Below are positions 51,942 through 60,447 of a stretch of 64,000 nt of DNA, piece after piece. Position numbers and translations under genes: made by a program. The DNA is taken from assembly GCF_900104175.1 (NCBI RefSeq), contig NZ_FNIX01000004.1, positions 248,001 to 312,000 on the forward strand, in the 5' to 3' direction. The notes under the pieces are model-generated. The model was not told where the DNA came from and did no database searches. It saw nothing but the letters and a program-made list of their open reading frames with translations. How positions within the stretch are numbered: the first letter of the stretch is position 1; the number at the start of each line of letters is the position of its first letter. This DNA comes from Lentzea jiangxiensis (GTDB taxonomy: Bacteria > Actinomycetota > Actinomycetes > Mycobacteriales > Pseudonocardiaceae).

Positions 51942-54473
51942 TTGACCGCCGAGGCCCTCCCCGCCGAACTGCGCCGAGCGATCTGCCAGCTCGCGCGGAC
52001 CCCGCGACTACTTGTAGCCAGCGACTACGACGGAACACTCGCTCCGATCGTGGCCGACCCCGAGCAGGCCCGCCCGCTCCCGGAGTCGGTGAACGCCCTG
52101 CGTTCGCTGGCTTCACTGCACGAGACCACCTCAGCCGTGATCTCCGGACGCGCGCTGCGCGACCTGGCCACGCTGTCCCGTCTGCCCGGCGAGGTCCACC
52201 TCGTCGGGTCGCACGGCTCCGAGTTCGACGTCGGCTTCGTCCACGCGCTGGACGGCGACGCCAAGGCGTTGCTGCGCCGGCTCGAAGCCGAACTGGAAGA
52301 GATCGCCGACGGCCAGGAAGGCGTCCAGCTCGAGGTCAAGCCCGCCTCGGTCGCCGTGCATGTGCGCCGTGCCGCCACCGAGGCCATCGGTGAGGCGGTG
52401 CTCTCCGCCGTCCGCTCCGGCCCGTGCACGTGGGACGGCGTGCAGGTCACCGAGGGCAAGGCCGTCATCGAGCTCGCCGTCGTCGAGACCAACAAGGGGC
52501 AGGCGCTCGACATCCTGCGCCACCAGGTCGGCGCCACCGCGGCGATCTTCCTGGGCGACGACGTGACGGACGAGAAGGCGTTCGCGCGCCTGCACGGCCC
52601 CGACCTGGGCATCCGGGTCGGCGCGGGCGACTCGCTCGCCCAGCACTACGTGAACGACCCTGCCGACGTGGCCACCGTGCTCGCGTTCCTGCTGGAGGAG
52701 CGCCGGGCGTGGCTGCACGGCGACCAGGCCGTGCCGATCGAGCGCCTGACCATGCTCGCCAACGAGCGGTCCGTGGCACTCGTGACGCCCGACGCCAAGG
52801 TCAACTGGCTGTGCCACCCCGAGCCGGACTCCGCGGCGATCTTCGCGGACCTGCTCGGCGGACCGGCCGCCGGCCACTTCTCGATCAAGCCGGAGCACGG
52901 GTCGCTGCCGCTGGGCCAGCGCTACCTGCCGGGCACGATGATCGTCGAGACGCGCTGGTCGCGGCTCCTGGTGACCGACTACCTGGAGCACAACCTCGCG
53001 TCGCACCGCACGGACCTCGTCCGGCGGATCTCCGGCTCCACCAACGCGGTGATCACGTTCGCGCCGCGCCCCGAGTTCGGGCAGGTGCCGGTCCGGTTCC
53101 TGCGCGAGCGCGACGGCCTGCGCGTCGTCGGCACGTCGGACCCGATGGTGCTGCGGTCCCCCGGCGTCGACTGGGAGATCACCTCGGACGGCATCCAGGA
53201 GACGGCCCGCGCCGTCGTCCGGCCGCGCGAGGGCGCACCGGTGCTGCTGGAGCTGCGCTGCGGCACCGACGACATCTCCGAGCACCCGCTGAACGAGTCG
53301 GTGCGCCGCGACCTCGCGGCCGGCTACTGGTCGGACTGGGCGGCGGGGCTGAAGCTCCCGACCGTGCAGACGGACCTGGTGCTGCGCTCGGCGCTGACGC
53401 TGCGCGGCCTGGTGCACAAGGACTCCGGCTCGATCATGGCCGCGGCCACCACGTCGCTGCCCGAGGAGCTCGGCGGCATCCGCAACTGGGACTACCGCTA
53501 CTGCTGGCTGCGCGACGGCGCCATGACCGCCTCCGCGCTGGTGTCGGTCGGCTCGTACGCCGAGGCGGACGGCTTCCTGGCGTGGCTGCACCGCGTCCTG
53601 GAGACCATCCCCGGCCCGGAGCGCCTGCACCCGCTCTACACGCTGCACGGCACGCAGCTGGGCGCCGAGGCCGTCATCGACACGCTGCCCGGCTACGCGG
53701 GCTCGCGCCCGGTGCGCGTCGGCAACCTCGCGAACCAGCAGGTGCAGCTCGACGTGTTCGGCCCGGTCGTCGACCTGGTCGTGTCCCTGGCCACCGCGCG
53801 CGGTTCGTTGTCGGACAACGACTGGTCGATGGTCCAGGCGATGGCCGAGGCCGTGTCGCGCCGCTGGCACGAGCCCGACCACGGCATCTGGGAGGAGCGG
53901 CACGCGCCGCGCCACCACGTGTACTCGAAGGTCATGTGCTGGCTGACCATCGACCGCGCGATCAAGCTCGGCGAGCAGTTCGGCCGCGAGCTGGACCCGT
54001 CCTGGGTGCCGCTGCGCGACACGATCGCCACGGACGTGCTCAAGAACGGCTGGAACGACGAGGTCCAGTCGTTCACCACGGCCTACGACGGCGACGACCT
54101 CGACGCCGCCTCGCTGTTCGTCGGCCTGGCGGGCCTGATCGACCCGGCGGACGAGCGCTTCCAGTCCACGGTGACCGCCATCGAGGCCGAGCTGCGCTCC
54201 GGCAGCACCGTCTACCGCTACCACCGCGACGACGGTCTGCCGGGCGACGAGGGCGGCTTCCACCTGTGCGCGGCGTGGATGATCGAGGCCTACCTGCTCA
54301 CCGGCCGGCGCACCGAGGCCGAGGAGCTGTTCGCGCAGATGGTGGACGCGGCCGGCCCCACCGGCCTGCTGCCCGAGGAGTACGACCCGGTCGCCGAGCG
54401 CTCGCTGGGCAACCACCCGCAGGCGTACTCGCACCTGGGCCTGATCCGCTGCGCCCAGCTGCTGTCGCAGTAG
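51942..54473 (+). CDS. otsB: Trehalose-6-phosphate phosphatase fused to a GH15 glucoamylase/trehalase-like domain
   Basis: This is an 843-residue fusion. Residues 1-255 are an OtsB HAD phosphatase: SDYDGTL (Asp28, Asp30), VISGRALRDL, GSHGSE and FLGDDVTDEKAF. From about 262 a GH15 domain begins, with ERSVALVTPDAKVNWLCHPE, the catalytic-region signature RNWDYRYCWLRD (514-525), VYSKVMCWLTIDRAI and LLPEEYDP near the end. GH15 members in mycobacteria are trehalases, so one protein may make trehalose and also hydrolyse it or a related glucoside. The TTG at 51942 follows CAGGAGGGGC, a strong ribosome site. The fusion is intact with no frame break. Confidence 0.88.
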   Translation: MTAEALPAELRRAICQLARTPRLLVASDYDGTLAPIVADPEQARPLPESVNALRSLASLHETTSAVISGRALRDLATLSRLPGEVHLVGSHGSEFDVGFVHALDGDAKALLRRLEAELEEIADGQEGVQLEVKPASVAVHVRRAATEAIGEAVLSAVRSGPCTWDGVQVTEGKAVIELAVVETNKGQALDILRHQVGATAAIFLGDDVTDEKAFARLHGPDLGIRVGAGDSLAQHYVNDPADVATVLAFLLEERRAWLHGDQAVPIERLTMLANERSVALVTPDAKVNWLCHPEPDSAAIFADLLGGPAAGHFSIKPEHGSLPLGQRYLPGTMIVETRWSRLLVTDYLEHNLASHRTDLVRRISGSTNAVITFAPRPEFGQVPVRFLRERDGLRVVGTSDPMVLRSPGVDWEITSDGIQETARAVVRPREGAPVLLELRCGTDDISEHPLNESVRRDLAAGYWSDWAAGLKLPTVQTDLVLRSALTLRGLVHKDSGSIMAAATTSLPEELGGIRNWDYRYCWLRDGAMTASALVSVGSYAEADGFLAWLHRVLETIPGPERLHPLYTLHGTQLGAEAVIDTLPGYAGSRPVRVGNLANQQVQLDVFGPVVDLVVSLATARGSLSDNDWSMVQAMAEAVSRRWHEPDHGIWEERHAPRHHVYSKVMCWLTIDRAIKLGEQFGRELDPSWVPLRDTIATDVLKNGWNDEVQSFTTAYDGDDLDAASLFVGLAGLIDPADERFQSTVTAIEAELRSGSTVYRYHRDDGLPGDEGGFHLCAAWMIEAYLLTGRRTEAEELFAQMVDAAGPTGLLPEEYDPVAERSLGNHPQAYSHLGLIRCAQLLSQ

Positions 54474-54512
54474 CTGTCGCAATAGCAGCTCGTCCGTGCC
54501 GCCGCGGTCCGC

Positions 54513-55046
54513 TCAGGGCCGCGGCGGCACTTTTTCGATGATCCGCGCCGTCCCGGGCGAACTGCCGTGCAACGTGATGACGTCGCCCCGGATGAGATGC
54601 GTCCACGCCGGCGGCACCAACGGCCTCAGCCTGGCCGTCGCGCGTTCCCCAGGACCCAGCTGGGGCTTGGACTCGATCCACAGCGCCGCCACGCGCTGCG
54701 CCCGGCCCGTGACGTCCCATAACGGACGTTCTCCTCTGGCCTGCAGGGGTTCCGCGTCGACGGAGAGCGTCAGCTCGACCCGCAACAGGCCTTGGATCGA
54801 CTCCACGCAGCGCCACTGGAACCAGGCGTCGTCCTGGTCCATCTGGACGGCCGCCTCGGCGAGCAGGGCCCAGTAGCGCGGCGTCTGCCACGTGTGGCCG
54901 TCGAACTCCCCCAGCAGGTCGAGGACCAGCTCCCACTCCTCGAGGTCCAGGTAGTCGAGCAGGTCCGCGCTCCGGACTTCCCGGGGCATCATGGACGTCG
55001 CGAACCGCAACAACTCACCGATCTCGCTGTCGTGTCTCCCCAACAC
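54513..55046 (-). CDS. Hypothetical protein, helical N-terminus and beta-barrel-like C-terminus
   Basis: This 177-residue protein matches no named family that I recognise with confidence. The N-terminal half (ADLLDYLDLEEWELVLDLLG, then WALLAEAAVQMDQDD) is helical and resembles MafI-type immunity or small actinobacterial orphan proteins. The C-terminal half (LGPGERATARLRPLVPPAWT, IRGDVITLHG, GTARIIEKV) looks like a small translation-factor-type beta barrel. The GTG at 55046 is uncertain; there is no clear ribosome site. It runs the same way as radA, in the place where disA is often found. Immunity or regulatory roles are guesses. Confidence 0.6.
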   Translation of the reverse strand: MLGRHDSEIGELLRFATSMMPREVRSADLLDYLDLEEWELVLDLLGEFDGHTWQTPRYWALLAEAAVQMDQDDAWFQWRCVESIQGLLRVELTLSVDAEPLQARGERPLWDVTGRAQRVAALWIESKPQLGPGERATARLRPLVPPAWTHLIRGDVITLHGSSPGTARIIEKVPPRP

Positions 55047-55309
55047 GCGCGTATTCGATCATGGCTGCGGATTCCGCTTCGGAGCGCCCGGTACGGCCGC
55101 AGTGCGCGCGGTGAGCGCATCAGCGCCACGCAGCTGTCGCGGGTCCTGCCACCTGGACGCGCACGTTGCCCTGGCCGCATGCCGGACAGGGCGCACGCTC
55201 CTGGGCGCGACACCGCCGATCCCGATCACGTCGGCTGGGCACGGCTGAGGCGGGGCGGAAGGCGGGGCGGTCTCCATCAGCTGAGGCGCCCGCTGCCGCA
55301 CCTCACGAC

Positions 55310-56707
55310 TCACTCGTCGTCGTTCGTGCTCTCACCCTTGCCACCGCTGCGCCGCCGGTTCAGGCCCAGCACGTCCAGCGCCGACACCAGGTCGTTCGCC
55401 ACCAGCGCCCTCACACCGTCCGGCAGCGGCCCGTGGTCCGGCGGCACCAGGGCCTTCTTGAAGCCGAGCCGTGCGGCCTCCTGGAGGCGCTTGCCGACGC
55501 CGTTGACGCGCCGGATCTCGCCGGCCAGGCCCACCTCGCCGAGCACCACCAGGTCGGCGGGCAGTGCGATCTCGCGTTCGGCGGAGGCGACGGCCAGCAC
55601 CACGGCGAGGTCGGCCGCCGGTTCGACCAGGCGCATGCCGCCGACGGTCGCGGTGAAGACGTCCTTCTGGAACAGGTTGACCTTGCCGCGCTTCTCCAGG
55701 ACGGCCAGGGCCATCGAGATCCGGGCCGAGTCGAGCCCGCTCACCGCGCGGCGGGGGGCGGGGAGGTTCGTCTTGGCGACCAGCGCCTGCACCTCGCCGA
55801 GCATGGGGCGCTTGCCCTCGACGATCACCGTGACGCAGGTGCCCTCGACGGCCTTCTCGCGGCGCGTGAGGAAGAGGCCCGACGGGTCCGGCACGCCGAC
55901 GATGCCGTCGTCGCGGAGCTCGAAGCAGCCGACCTCGTCGGCGGCGCCGTAGCGGTTCTTGATGCCCCGCAGGAGGCGGAGGCTGGAGTGGCGGTCGCCC
56001 TCGAACTGCAGCACCACGTCGACGAGGTGTTCCAGAACCCTCGGCCCCGCAACGGATCCGTCCTTCGTGACGTGTCCCACCAGGACGACCGGGAGGCCTC
56101 GTTCCTTGGCCATCGCGATCAGTCCCGACGCGACGGTGCGCACCTGCGTGACGCCGCCGGGCACGCCCTCGACGCTCACCGTCGACATGGTCTGCACGGA
56201 GTCGACGATCAGCATCGACGGCTTCACCTGGTCGACCTGGCCGAGCAACGCGCTCAGCTCGCTCTCGGCAGCCAGGTACATCTCGGCGTGCAGGTTGCCG
56301 GTGCGTTCGGCGCGCAGCCTCACCTGGCCCGCGGACTCCTCGCCCGTGACGTAGAGGCAGCGGCCGTGCGACTCGGCCCAGCGGTGCGCGGTTTCGAGCA
56401 GCAGCGTCGACTTGCCCACGCCGGGCTCGCCCGCCAGCAGCACGACGGCGCCCGGCACCAGGCCGCCGCCCAGCACCCTGTCGAACTCGCTGACGCCCGT
56501 GGAGAGCGCCCGGGCCGACTCGATGTCGACCTCGCCGATCGGCCTGGCCTTCGACGTCGGCGCGCCCGCCACGACACGCGTCACCGACGCCGTGCCGCGT
56601 TCCTCGATGCTGCCCCACGCCTGGCACTCGGGGCAGCGGCCGAACCACTTCGCCACCTCGTGCCCGCACTCGGCACAACGGAAGATCGGCCGCGCTGTCT
56701 TCGCCAC
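55310..56707 (-). CDS. radA: DNA repair protein RadA
   Basis: This 465-residue RecA-like branch-migration ATPase acts in recombinational repair. It has an N-terminal C4 zinc finger (CAECG and CPECQAWG), Walker A GEPGVGKSTL, the RadA-specific KNRYGAADEVG and a C-terminal Lon-protease-like domain (KDVFTATVGGMRL, LGEVGLAGEIRRVNGVGKRL). I chose the GTG at 56707, giving VAKTARPIFRCAECG, the usual N-terminus; the frame is open to a GTG at 56737. It keeps the actinobacterial neighbourhood with lpqE-like and carD genes. Confidence 0.92.
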   Translation of the reverse strand: MAKTARPIFRCAECGHEVAKWFGRCPECQAWGSIEERGTASVTRVVAGAPTSKARPIGEVDIESARALSTGVSEFDRVLGGGLVPGAVVLLAGEPGVGKSTLLLETAHRWAESHGRCLYVTGEESAGQVRLRAERTGNLHAEMYLAAESELSALLGQVDQVKPSMLIVDSVQTMSTVSVEGVPGGVTQVRTVASGLIAMAKERGLPVVLVGHVTKDGSVAGPRVLEHLVDVVLQFEGDRHSSLRLLRGIKNRYGAADEVGCFELRDDGIVGVPDPSGLFLTRREKAVEGTCVTVIVEGKRPMLGEVQALVAKTNLPAPRRAVSGLDSARISMALAVLEKRGKVNLFQKDVFTATVGGMRLVEPAADLAVVLAVASAEREIALPADLVVLGEVGLAGEIRRVNGVGKRLQEAARLGFKKALVPPDHGPLPDGVRALVANDLVSALDVLGLNRRRSGGKGESTNDDE

Positions 56708-56860
56708 GGGACGAACGTTAGAGCACAGGTCTGACACTCCTGATCGCCGCAGGTCAGGGGCGAGGCAGAAAAACTTCGGAGATTTTCCGGCGGGTGTGTC
56801 GATCCGCTGGGAGGCCCGTTCGACGCATCAGTGGAAGGACACGACAGCCTGGAGGACACA

Positions 56861-57289
56861 GTGACCACCGCCACCGCCACCGCGACCCGCAAGTTCGCCC
56901 TCGGCCGCTACGCCACCGTCGTCACCCGCGTGCTGACCGGCCTGCTGTTCGCCACGACCGGCCTGAACGGCTTCCTGATGTTCATGCCCGCCCCGGACCC
57001 CGCCTCGATGGCCGCGGAGGGCGTGGCGTTCAGCGCGGCCCTCCACGCGACCGGCTACATGCTGCAGCTGACGTCCGGTGTCCAGCTGCTCGCGGGCGTC
57101 CTGCTCGTCGTCGGCCGGTTCGTGCCGCTGGCGCTCGCGCTGCTGGCCCCGGTGGTCGTGAACATCTTCCTGTTCCACGTCTTCCTGGAGCCGAGTGGCA
57201 TGGTGGTGGCGGTGCTCGTCGTCGCCGCCGAGATCGGCCTGGCGTGGGCGTACCGCGACAGGTTCCGCCCGATGCTGCAGGCCCGCTAG
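56861..57289 (+). CDS. DoxX-like four-helix membrane protein
   Basis: This 142-residue inner-membrane protein has four predicted helices and the DoxX-like pattern YATVVTRVLTGLLFATTGLN, followed by a periplasmic loop and SGVQLLAGVLLVVGRFVPLA. DoxX-type proteins are often tied to redox or thiol stress, but the reaction here is unknown. The GTG at 56861 follows GGAGG by 5 bases. It is divergent from radA and ends just before a perfect palindromic terminator. Confidence 0.75.
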   Translation: MTTATATATRKFALGRYATVVTRVLTGLLFATTGLNGFLMFMPAPDPASMAAEGVAFSAALHATGYMLQLTSGVQLLAGVLLVVGRFVPLALALLAPVVVNIFLFHVFLEPSGMVVAVLVVAAEIGLAWAYRDRFRPMLQAR

Positions 57290-57300
57290 ACCCCCGGCAC

Positions 57301-57407
57301 GCGAAACGCCGCGCCTCCCACGATCGTGGGAGGCGCGGCGTTTCGCACATCTCGCGAGTTCGCGTCGGCTTCCCGGCGAACTCGCCGCCGCTGCGGAGCA
57401 GCGGCGG
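57301..57407. terminator. Three successive hairpins between convergent genes
   Basis: 57301-57346 is a perfect 46-base palindrome with 23-base arms and no loop. A 10-base-pair hairpin follows (57354-57363 with 57376-57385), then a 10-base-pair hairpin with a 3-base loop (57385-57394 with 57398-57407). They lie between the DoxX-like gene and the lpqE-like gene, so they probably terminate both strands. Confidence 0.75.
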
Positions 57408-57412
57408 ACGGT

Positions 57413-58192
57413 TCAGTGGCCGCCGGCCTCGTGGCCCTCGCTGACGCGCTTGTGGTCGGACGGCGCCACCGGCACCTCCAGCGTCAGGGAGCCGGCCTTC
57501 TCGAAGAGGAACGTGACCTTGACCGTCTGAGCGGCCACCACGTCGCGGTTCAGCTTCTTCAGGGTGCAGCGGATCTGCAGGACCTCGAGCTCCTGGTCCT
57601 TCGCGGCCGACGCCGAGGTCGGCGCGACCGACGAGCCGGACGGGCGGCCGGAGGACGACGCGGCGCTCGACGACGGCGACACCGAGCCCGACGTGGGCGC
57701 GACCGACGAGGACGACGGGGCGCCCGAGGTCGGCGAGACGGACGACGACGGCGCGTTCGAGGACGAAGGCGCGCTCGACGAGGCCGAGGCGGAGGACGAG
57801 GGCGCGGAGCTCTTCGCCGGCGCCTTGGAGGCGTCGTACTCGGCCCGCAGCGCGTAGCCCGACGGGATGTCCTTCGAGCCGGCGACCTCGAGCTCGGCCC
57901 CGGAGGCCTCGGACTTGATCGACAGCAGCTTGTCCGGGTCGGTGCCCGTGTTCGCGATGACGAACGTCAGCGGGACGTCCTCGCCCTCGTGGTACCGGTT
58001 GCCCTCCGCCGGGAAGGCGAGCATGGCGTTGCGGACCGCGATGGGCCCCGCGTTGCCGCTCGCACCGTCGACGGCGGCGACCTGGGTGTCGGTCTGGGTG
58101 ACCTGACCGGCGCTGCAGCCGACCGCCACCAGGCCGAGGCCAGCGGCCAGCGCTGCCGTCACGATAAACCGGCGAGACACTCCTGAGTTCAC
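57413..58192 (-). CDS. Lipoprotein, LpqE-like, with long Ser-rich linker
   Basis: This 259-residue lipoprotein has a signal sequence ending in lipobox VAVGC. The folded part has two pieces, about residues 25-125 (PIAVRNAMLAFPAEGNRYHE, FVIANTGTDPD) and about 200-245 (LEVLQIRCTLKKLNRD, VTFLFEKAGSLTLEVPV). They are separated by about 75 residues of Ser, Ala, Pro and Thr. The beta-sandwich pattern resembles PCu(A)C-type copper chaperones, and position and lipobox match mycobacterial LpqE, which lies between carD and radA. Metal-binding Met/His motifs are not obvious. It is divergent from carD. Confidence 0.75.
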   Translation of the reverse strand: MNSGVSRRFIVTAALAAGLGLVAVGCSAGQVTQTDTQVAAVDGASGNAGPIAVRNAMLAFPAEGNRYHEGEDVPLTFVIANTGTDPDKLLSIKSEASGAELEVAGSKDIPSGYALRAEYDASKAPAKSSAPSSSASASSSAPSSSNAPSSSVSPTSGAPSSSSVAPTSGSVSPSSSAASSSGRPSGSSVAPTSASAAKDQELEVLQIRCTLKKLNRDVVAAQTVKVTFLFEKAGSLTLEVPVAPSDHKRVSEGHEAGGH

Positions 58193-58389
58193 GGCTCCAG
58201 CGTCCTTCCTAGGGAACAACCACCAGGCAAGGAGCCTAACCGGGACCCGAATCGAGGACGCGTTGGGCTGCCAGTCGATCTTCGGTGAGACGTACCTTGC
58301 ACGCGAACAGGTGTTTTGTCAACCCCCCGCATGGCCCTGACCAGCACTAACGGATCATCGAGCAGCAATCGGAGGGTTGCCGGACGTGT

Positions 58390-58395
58390 TAGGAT
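58390..58395 (+). promoter_or_regulatory. Putative -10 element of carD
   Basis: TAGGAT lies about 28 bases before the carD ATG, fitting a short leader containing the AAAGGGG ribosome site. No convincing -35 is seen. CarD-type promoters often have weak -35 regions. Confidence 0.4.
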
Positions 58396-58422
58396 GGAGG
58401 CATCGAAAGGGGCAGAGGACAC

Positions 58423-58911
58423 ATGGTTTTCAAGGTCGGAGAGACCGTCGTCTACCCGCACCACGGTGCCGCTCTCATCGAAGCGATCGAGACCCGCGTG
58501 ATCAAGGGCGAGGAGAAGAAGTACCTCGTTCTCAAGGTTGCGCAGGGCGATCTCACCGTTCGGGTTCCCGCTGACAACGCCGAAATCGTAGGCGTGCGCG
58601 ACGTTGTCGGCCAGGAAGGGCTCGACCGGGTTTTCGAGGTCTTGCGCGCTCCCCACACGGAGGAGCCGACCAACTGGTCTCGGCGGTACAAGGCCAACCT
58701 TGAGAAGCTCGCCTCCGGCGACGTGAACAAGGTTGCGGAAGTGGTGCGCGACCTCTGGCGGCGCGAGAAGGATCGTGGGCTTTCCGCCGGCGAGAAGCGG
58801 ATGCTGGCGAAGGCGCGGCAGATACTGGTCAGCGAGCTGGCGCTGGCCGAGGGCACCGACGAGGACAAGGCCGAGGTCCTCCTCGACGAAGTTCTCGCCA
58901 CGGCCTCGTAG
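58423..58911 (+). CDS. carD: RNA polymerase-binding transcription regulator CarD
   Basis: This 162-residue essential global regulator binds the RNA polymerase beta subunit and stabilises the open complex at many promoters. The N-terminal RID/Tudor-like domain ([18 protein letters not shown]) and the helical C-terminal DNA-binding domain ([36 protein letters not shown], with the conserved Trp) are complete. The ATG has AAAGGGG and AGGACAC upstream. It is followed by ispD, as in other actinobacteria. Confidence 0.95.
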   Translation: MVFKVGETVVYPHHGAALIEAIETRVIKGEEKKYLVLKVAQGDLTVRVPADNAEIVGVRDVVGQEGLDRVFEVLRAPHTEEPTNWSRRYKANLEKLASGDVNKVAEVVRDLWRREKDRGLSAGEKRMLAKARQILVSELALAEGTDEDKAEVLLDEVLATAS

Positions 58912-58953
58912 TTCCACCGGAACACCTGAAGAGCATCGGATTCAGTCGCGAAC

Positions 58954-59646
58954 ATGAGTGTCGTCGCGCTCGTGCCCGCGGCAGGGCGAGGTGAGCGCCT
59001 GGGCTACGGGATGCCCAAGGCGCTTGTGCCGGTCAACGGGGTACCGCTGTTGACCCGTGCCGTTCTGGGCCTGTTCGAGTCAGGCCAGGTGCAGCACGTC
59101 GTCATCGCCGCGCCACCGTCCGATGTGGACCAAGTGCACTCCGCAACCGCCTCGCTGGCCCCGGCCGGCGGGGCGGTACATGTGCTTCCAGGGGGCGCCG
59201 AGCGCACCGACTCGGTGCGGCTCGCCCTCGACCACGCGCTCCGCGTGATCCCGGACACGTCGATCGTGCTGGTCCACGACGCTGCCCGCGCCTTCACCCC
59301 TCCCGAGGTCATCGCCGGTGTCGTGGCCGCGGTGCGCGACGGGTACGACGCCGTCATCCCGGTGTTGCCGGTCGCCGACACGATCAAGCAGGTGAACGAG
59401 GTCGGAGTGGTCGTCTCCACACCTGATCGAGCGGCCCTGCGGGTCGTGCAGACCCCGCAGGGTTTCCGCGCCGAGACTCTCAAAGCCGCCTACAGCTCCG
59501 GTGTCGCCGCGACTGATGACGCTGCCCTCGTGGAGAAGAACGGTGTCGCGGTCCACACGGTTCCCGGACACGCCCACGCCATGAAGATCACCACCCCGTT
59601 CGACCTCGCGGTCGCGGAAGCACTGTTCAGCGGAGGTCAGGAGTGA
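58954..59646 (+). CDS. ispD: 2-C-methyl-D-erythritol 4-phosphate cytidylyltransferase
   Basis: This is a 230-residue MEP-pathway enzyme making CDP-methylerythritol. The nucleotide-binding N-terminus [51 protein letters not shown] and the C-terminal [17 protein letters not shown] are canonical. It overlaps ispF (GTGA) and follows carD by 42 bases, a conserved actinobacterial arrangement that may place isoprenoid synthesis under the carD promoter. Confidence 0.94.
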   Translation: MSVVALVPAAGRGERLGYGMPKALVPVNGVPLLTRAVLGLFESGQVQHVVIAAPPSDVDQVHSATASLAPAGGAVHVLPGGAERTDSVRLALDHALRVIPDTSIVLVHDAARAFTPPEVIAGVVAAVRDGYDAVIPVLPVADTIKQVNEVGVVVSTPDRAALRVVQTPQGFRAETLKAAYSSGVAATDDAALVEKNGVAVHTVPGHAHAMKITTPFDLAVAEALFSGGQE

Positions 59647-60110
59647 GGATCGGCCAGGGCGTCGACGTCCACCCGGTCGAGGCAGGTCGTGAGTGCTGGG
59701 TCGCCGGCCTGCTGTGGGAGGGCGTCGACGGGTGCGCGGGCCACTCCGACGGCGACGTGGCCTCGCACGCGCTGTGCGACGCGCTGCTCTCCGCGGCGGG
59801 CCTCGGCGACTTGGGCGCCGTCTTCGGCACGTCGGACCCGCGCTGGTCGGGCGCGCACGGCGTGGTCCTGCTCGCTGAGGTGCGCCGCCTCGTCGAAGAG
59901 GCCGGATACCGTGTGGGAAATGCCACAGTGCAGGTCATCGGCAACGAGCCGCGCATCGGCAAGCGCCGCGACGAGGCGCAGGAAACGCTTTCCGCGGCCG
60001 TCGGCGGCCCGGTCTCGGTCGCCGGCACCACCACGGACGGCCTCGGCCTGACCGGTCGCGGCGAGGGCATCGCGGCCATCGCGACCGCCCTGCTGATCCC
60101 CACCGCCTAG
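59643..60110 (+). CDS. ispF: 2-C-methyl-D-erythritol 2,4-cyclodiphosphate synthase
   Basis: This 155-residue trimeric zinc enzyme of the MEP pathway shows [10 protein letters not shown] (Asp and His ligands), [17 protein letters not shown], the [14 protein letters not shown] flexible loop, [13 protein letters not shown] and [16 protein letters not shown]. The GTG start overlaps the ispD stop. The stop overlaps the end of the convergent DUF6191 gene by 4 bases. Confidence 0.95.
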   Translation: MRIGQGVDVHPVEAGRECWVAGLLWEGVDGCAGHSDGDVASHALCDALLSAAGLGDLGAVFGTSDPRWSGAHGVVLLAEVRRLVEEAGYRVGNATVQVIGNEPRIGKRRDEAQETLSAAVGGPVSVAGTTTDGLGLTGRGEGIAAIATALLIPTA

Positions 60111-60403
60111 CTGGGCCGCCGCTGAGCGGGCACGTCCAGCACCGCGGTACCGCCGTCGAGGTCCACCCGGCTCCGCGGCGGTGCGGCGTCGCCCTCCTCG
60201 TCGCGCAGCTGCCGCTCCTCCTTGCGGTACTCGAGCTCGTCGCGCTTGCCCGTCTCGAACGTCGCCCCCAGCTCGCCGATGCCCGCGGTGGCCATCGGTG
60301 TGCCCTTCTTCTTCCTCCGCACGAACCGCTCGACGACGGCGAGCAGGAACAGCGCCGCCACCAACGCGGGCAGCGACATCGCGAACAGGAACCCCAGGCT
60401 CAT
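60107..60403 (-). CDS. DUF6191-type small membrane protein
   Basis: This 98-residue protein has one N-terminal membrane helix ([20 protein letters not shown]), a basic stretch (RFVRRKKKG), then [20 protein letters not shown] and a charged tail. This matches a small actinobacterial family of unknown function (DUF6191). It is convergent with ispF and divergent from the TIR gene, with 44 bases between the starts. Confidence 0.7.
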   Translation of the reverse strand: MSLGFLFAMSLPALVAALFLLAVVERFVRRKKKGTPMATAGIGELGATFETGKRDELEYRKEERQLRDEEGDAAPPRSRVDLDGGTAVLDVPAQRRPS

Positions 60404-60447
60404 ACCGGGACAACTCCCCCGCCGTCGGTGTGGTTCCCGCCACTACG

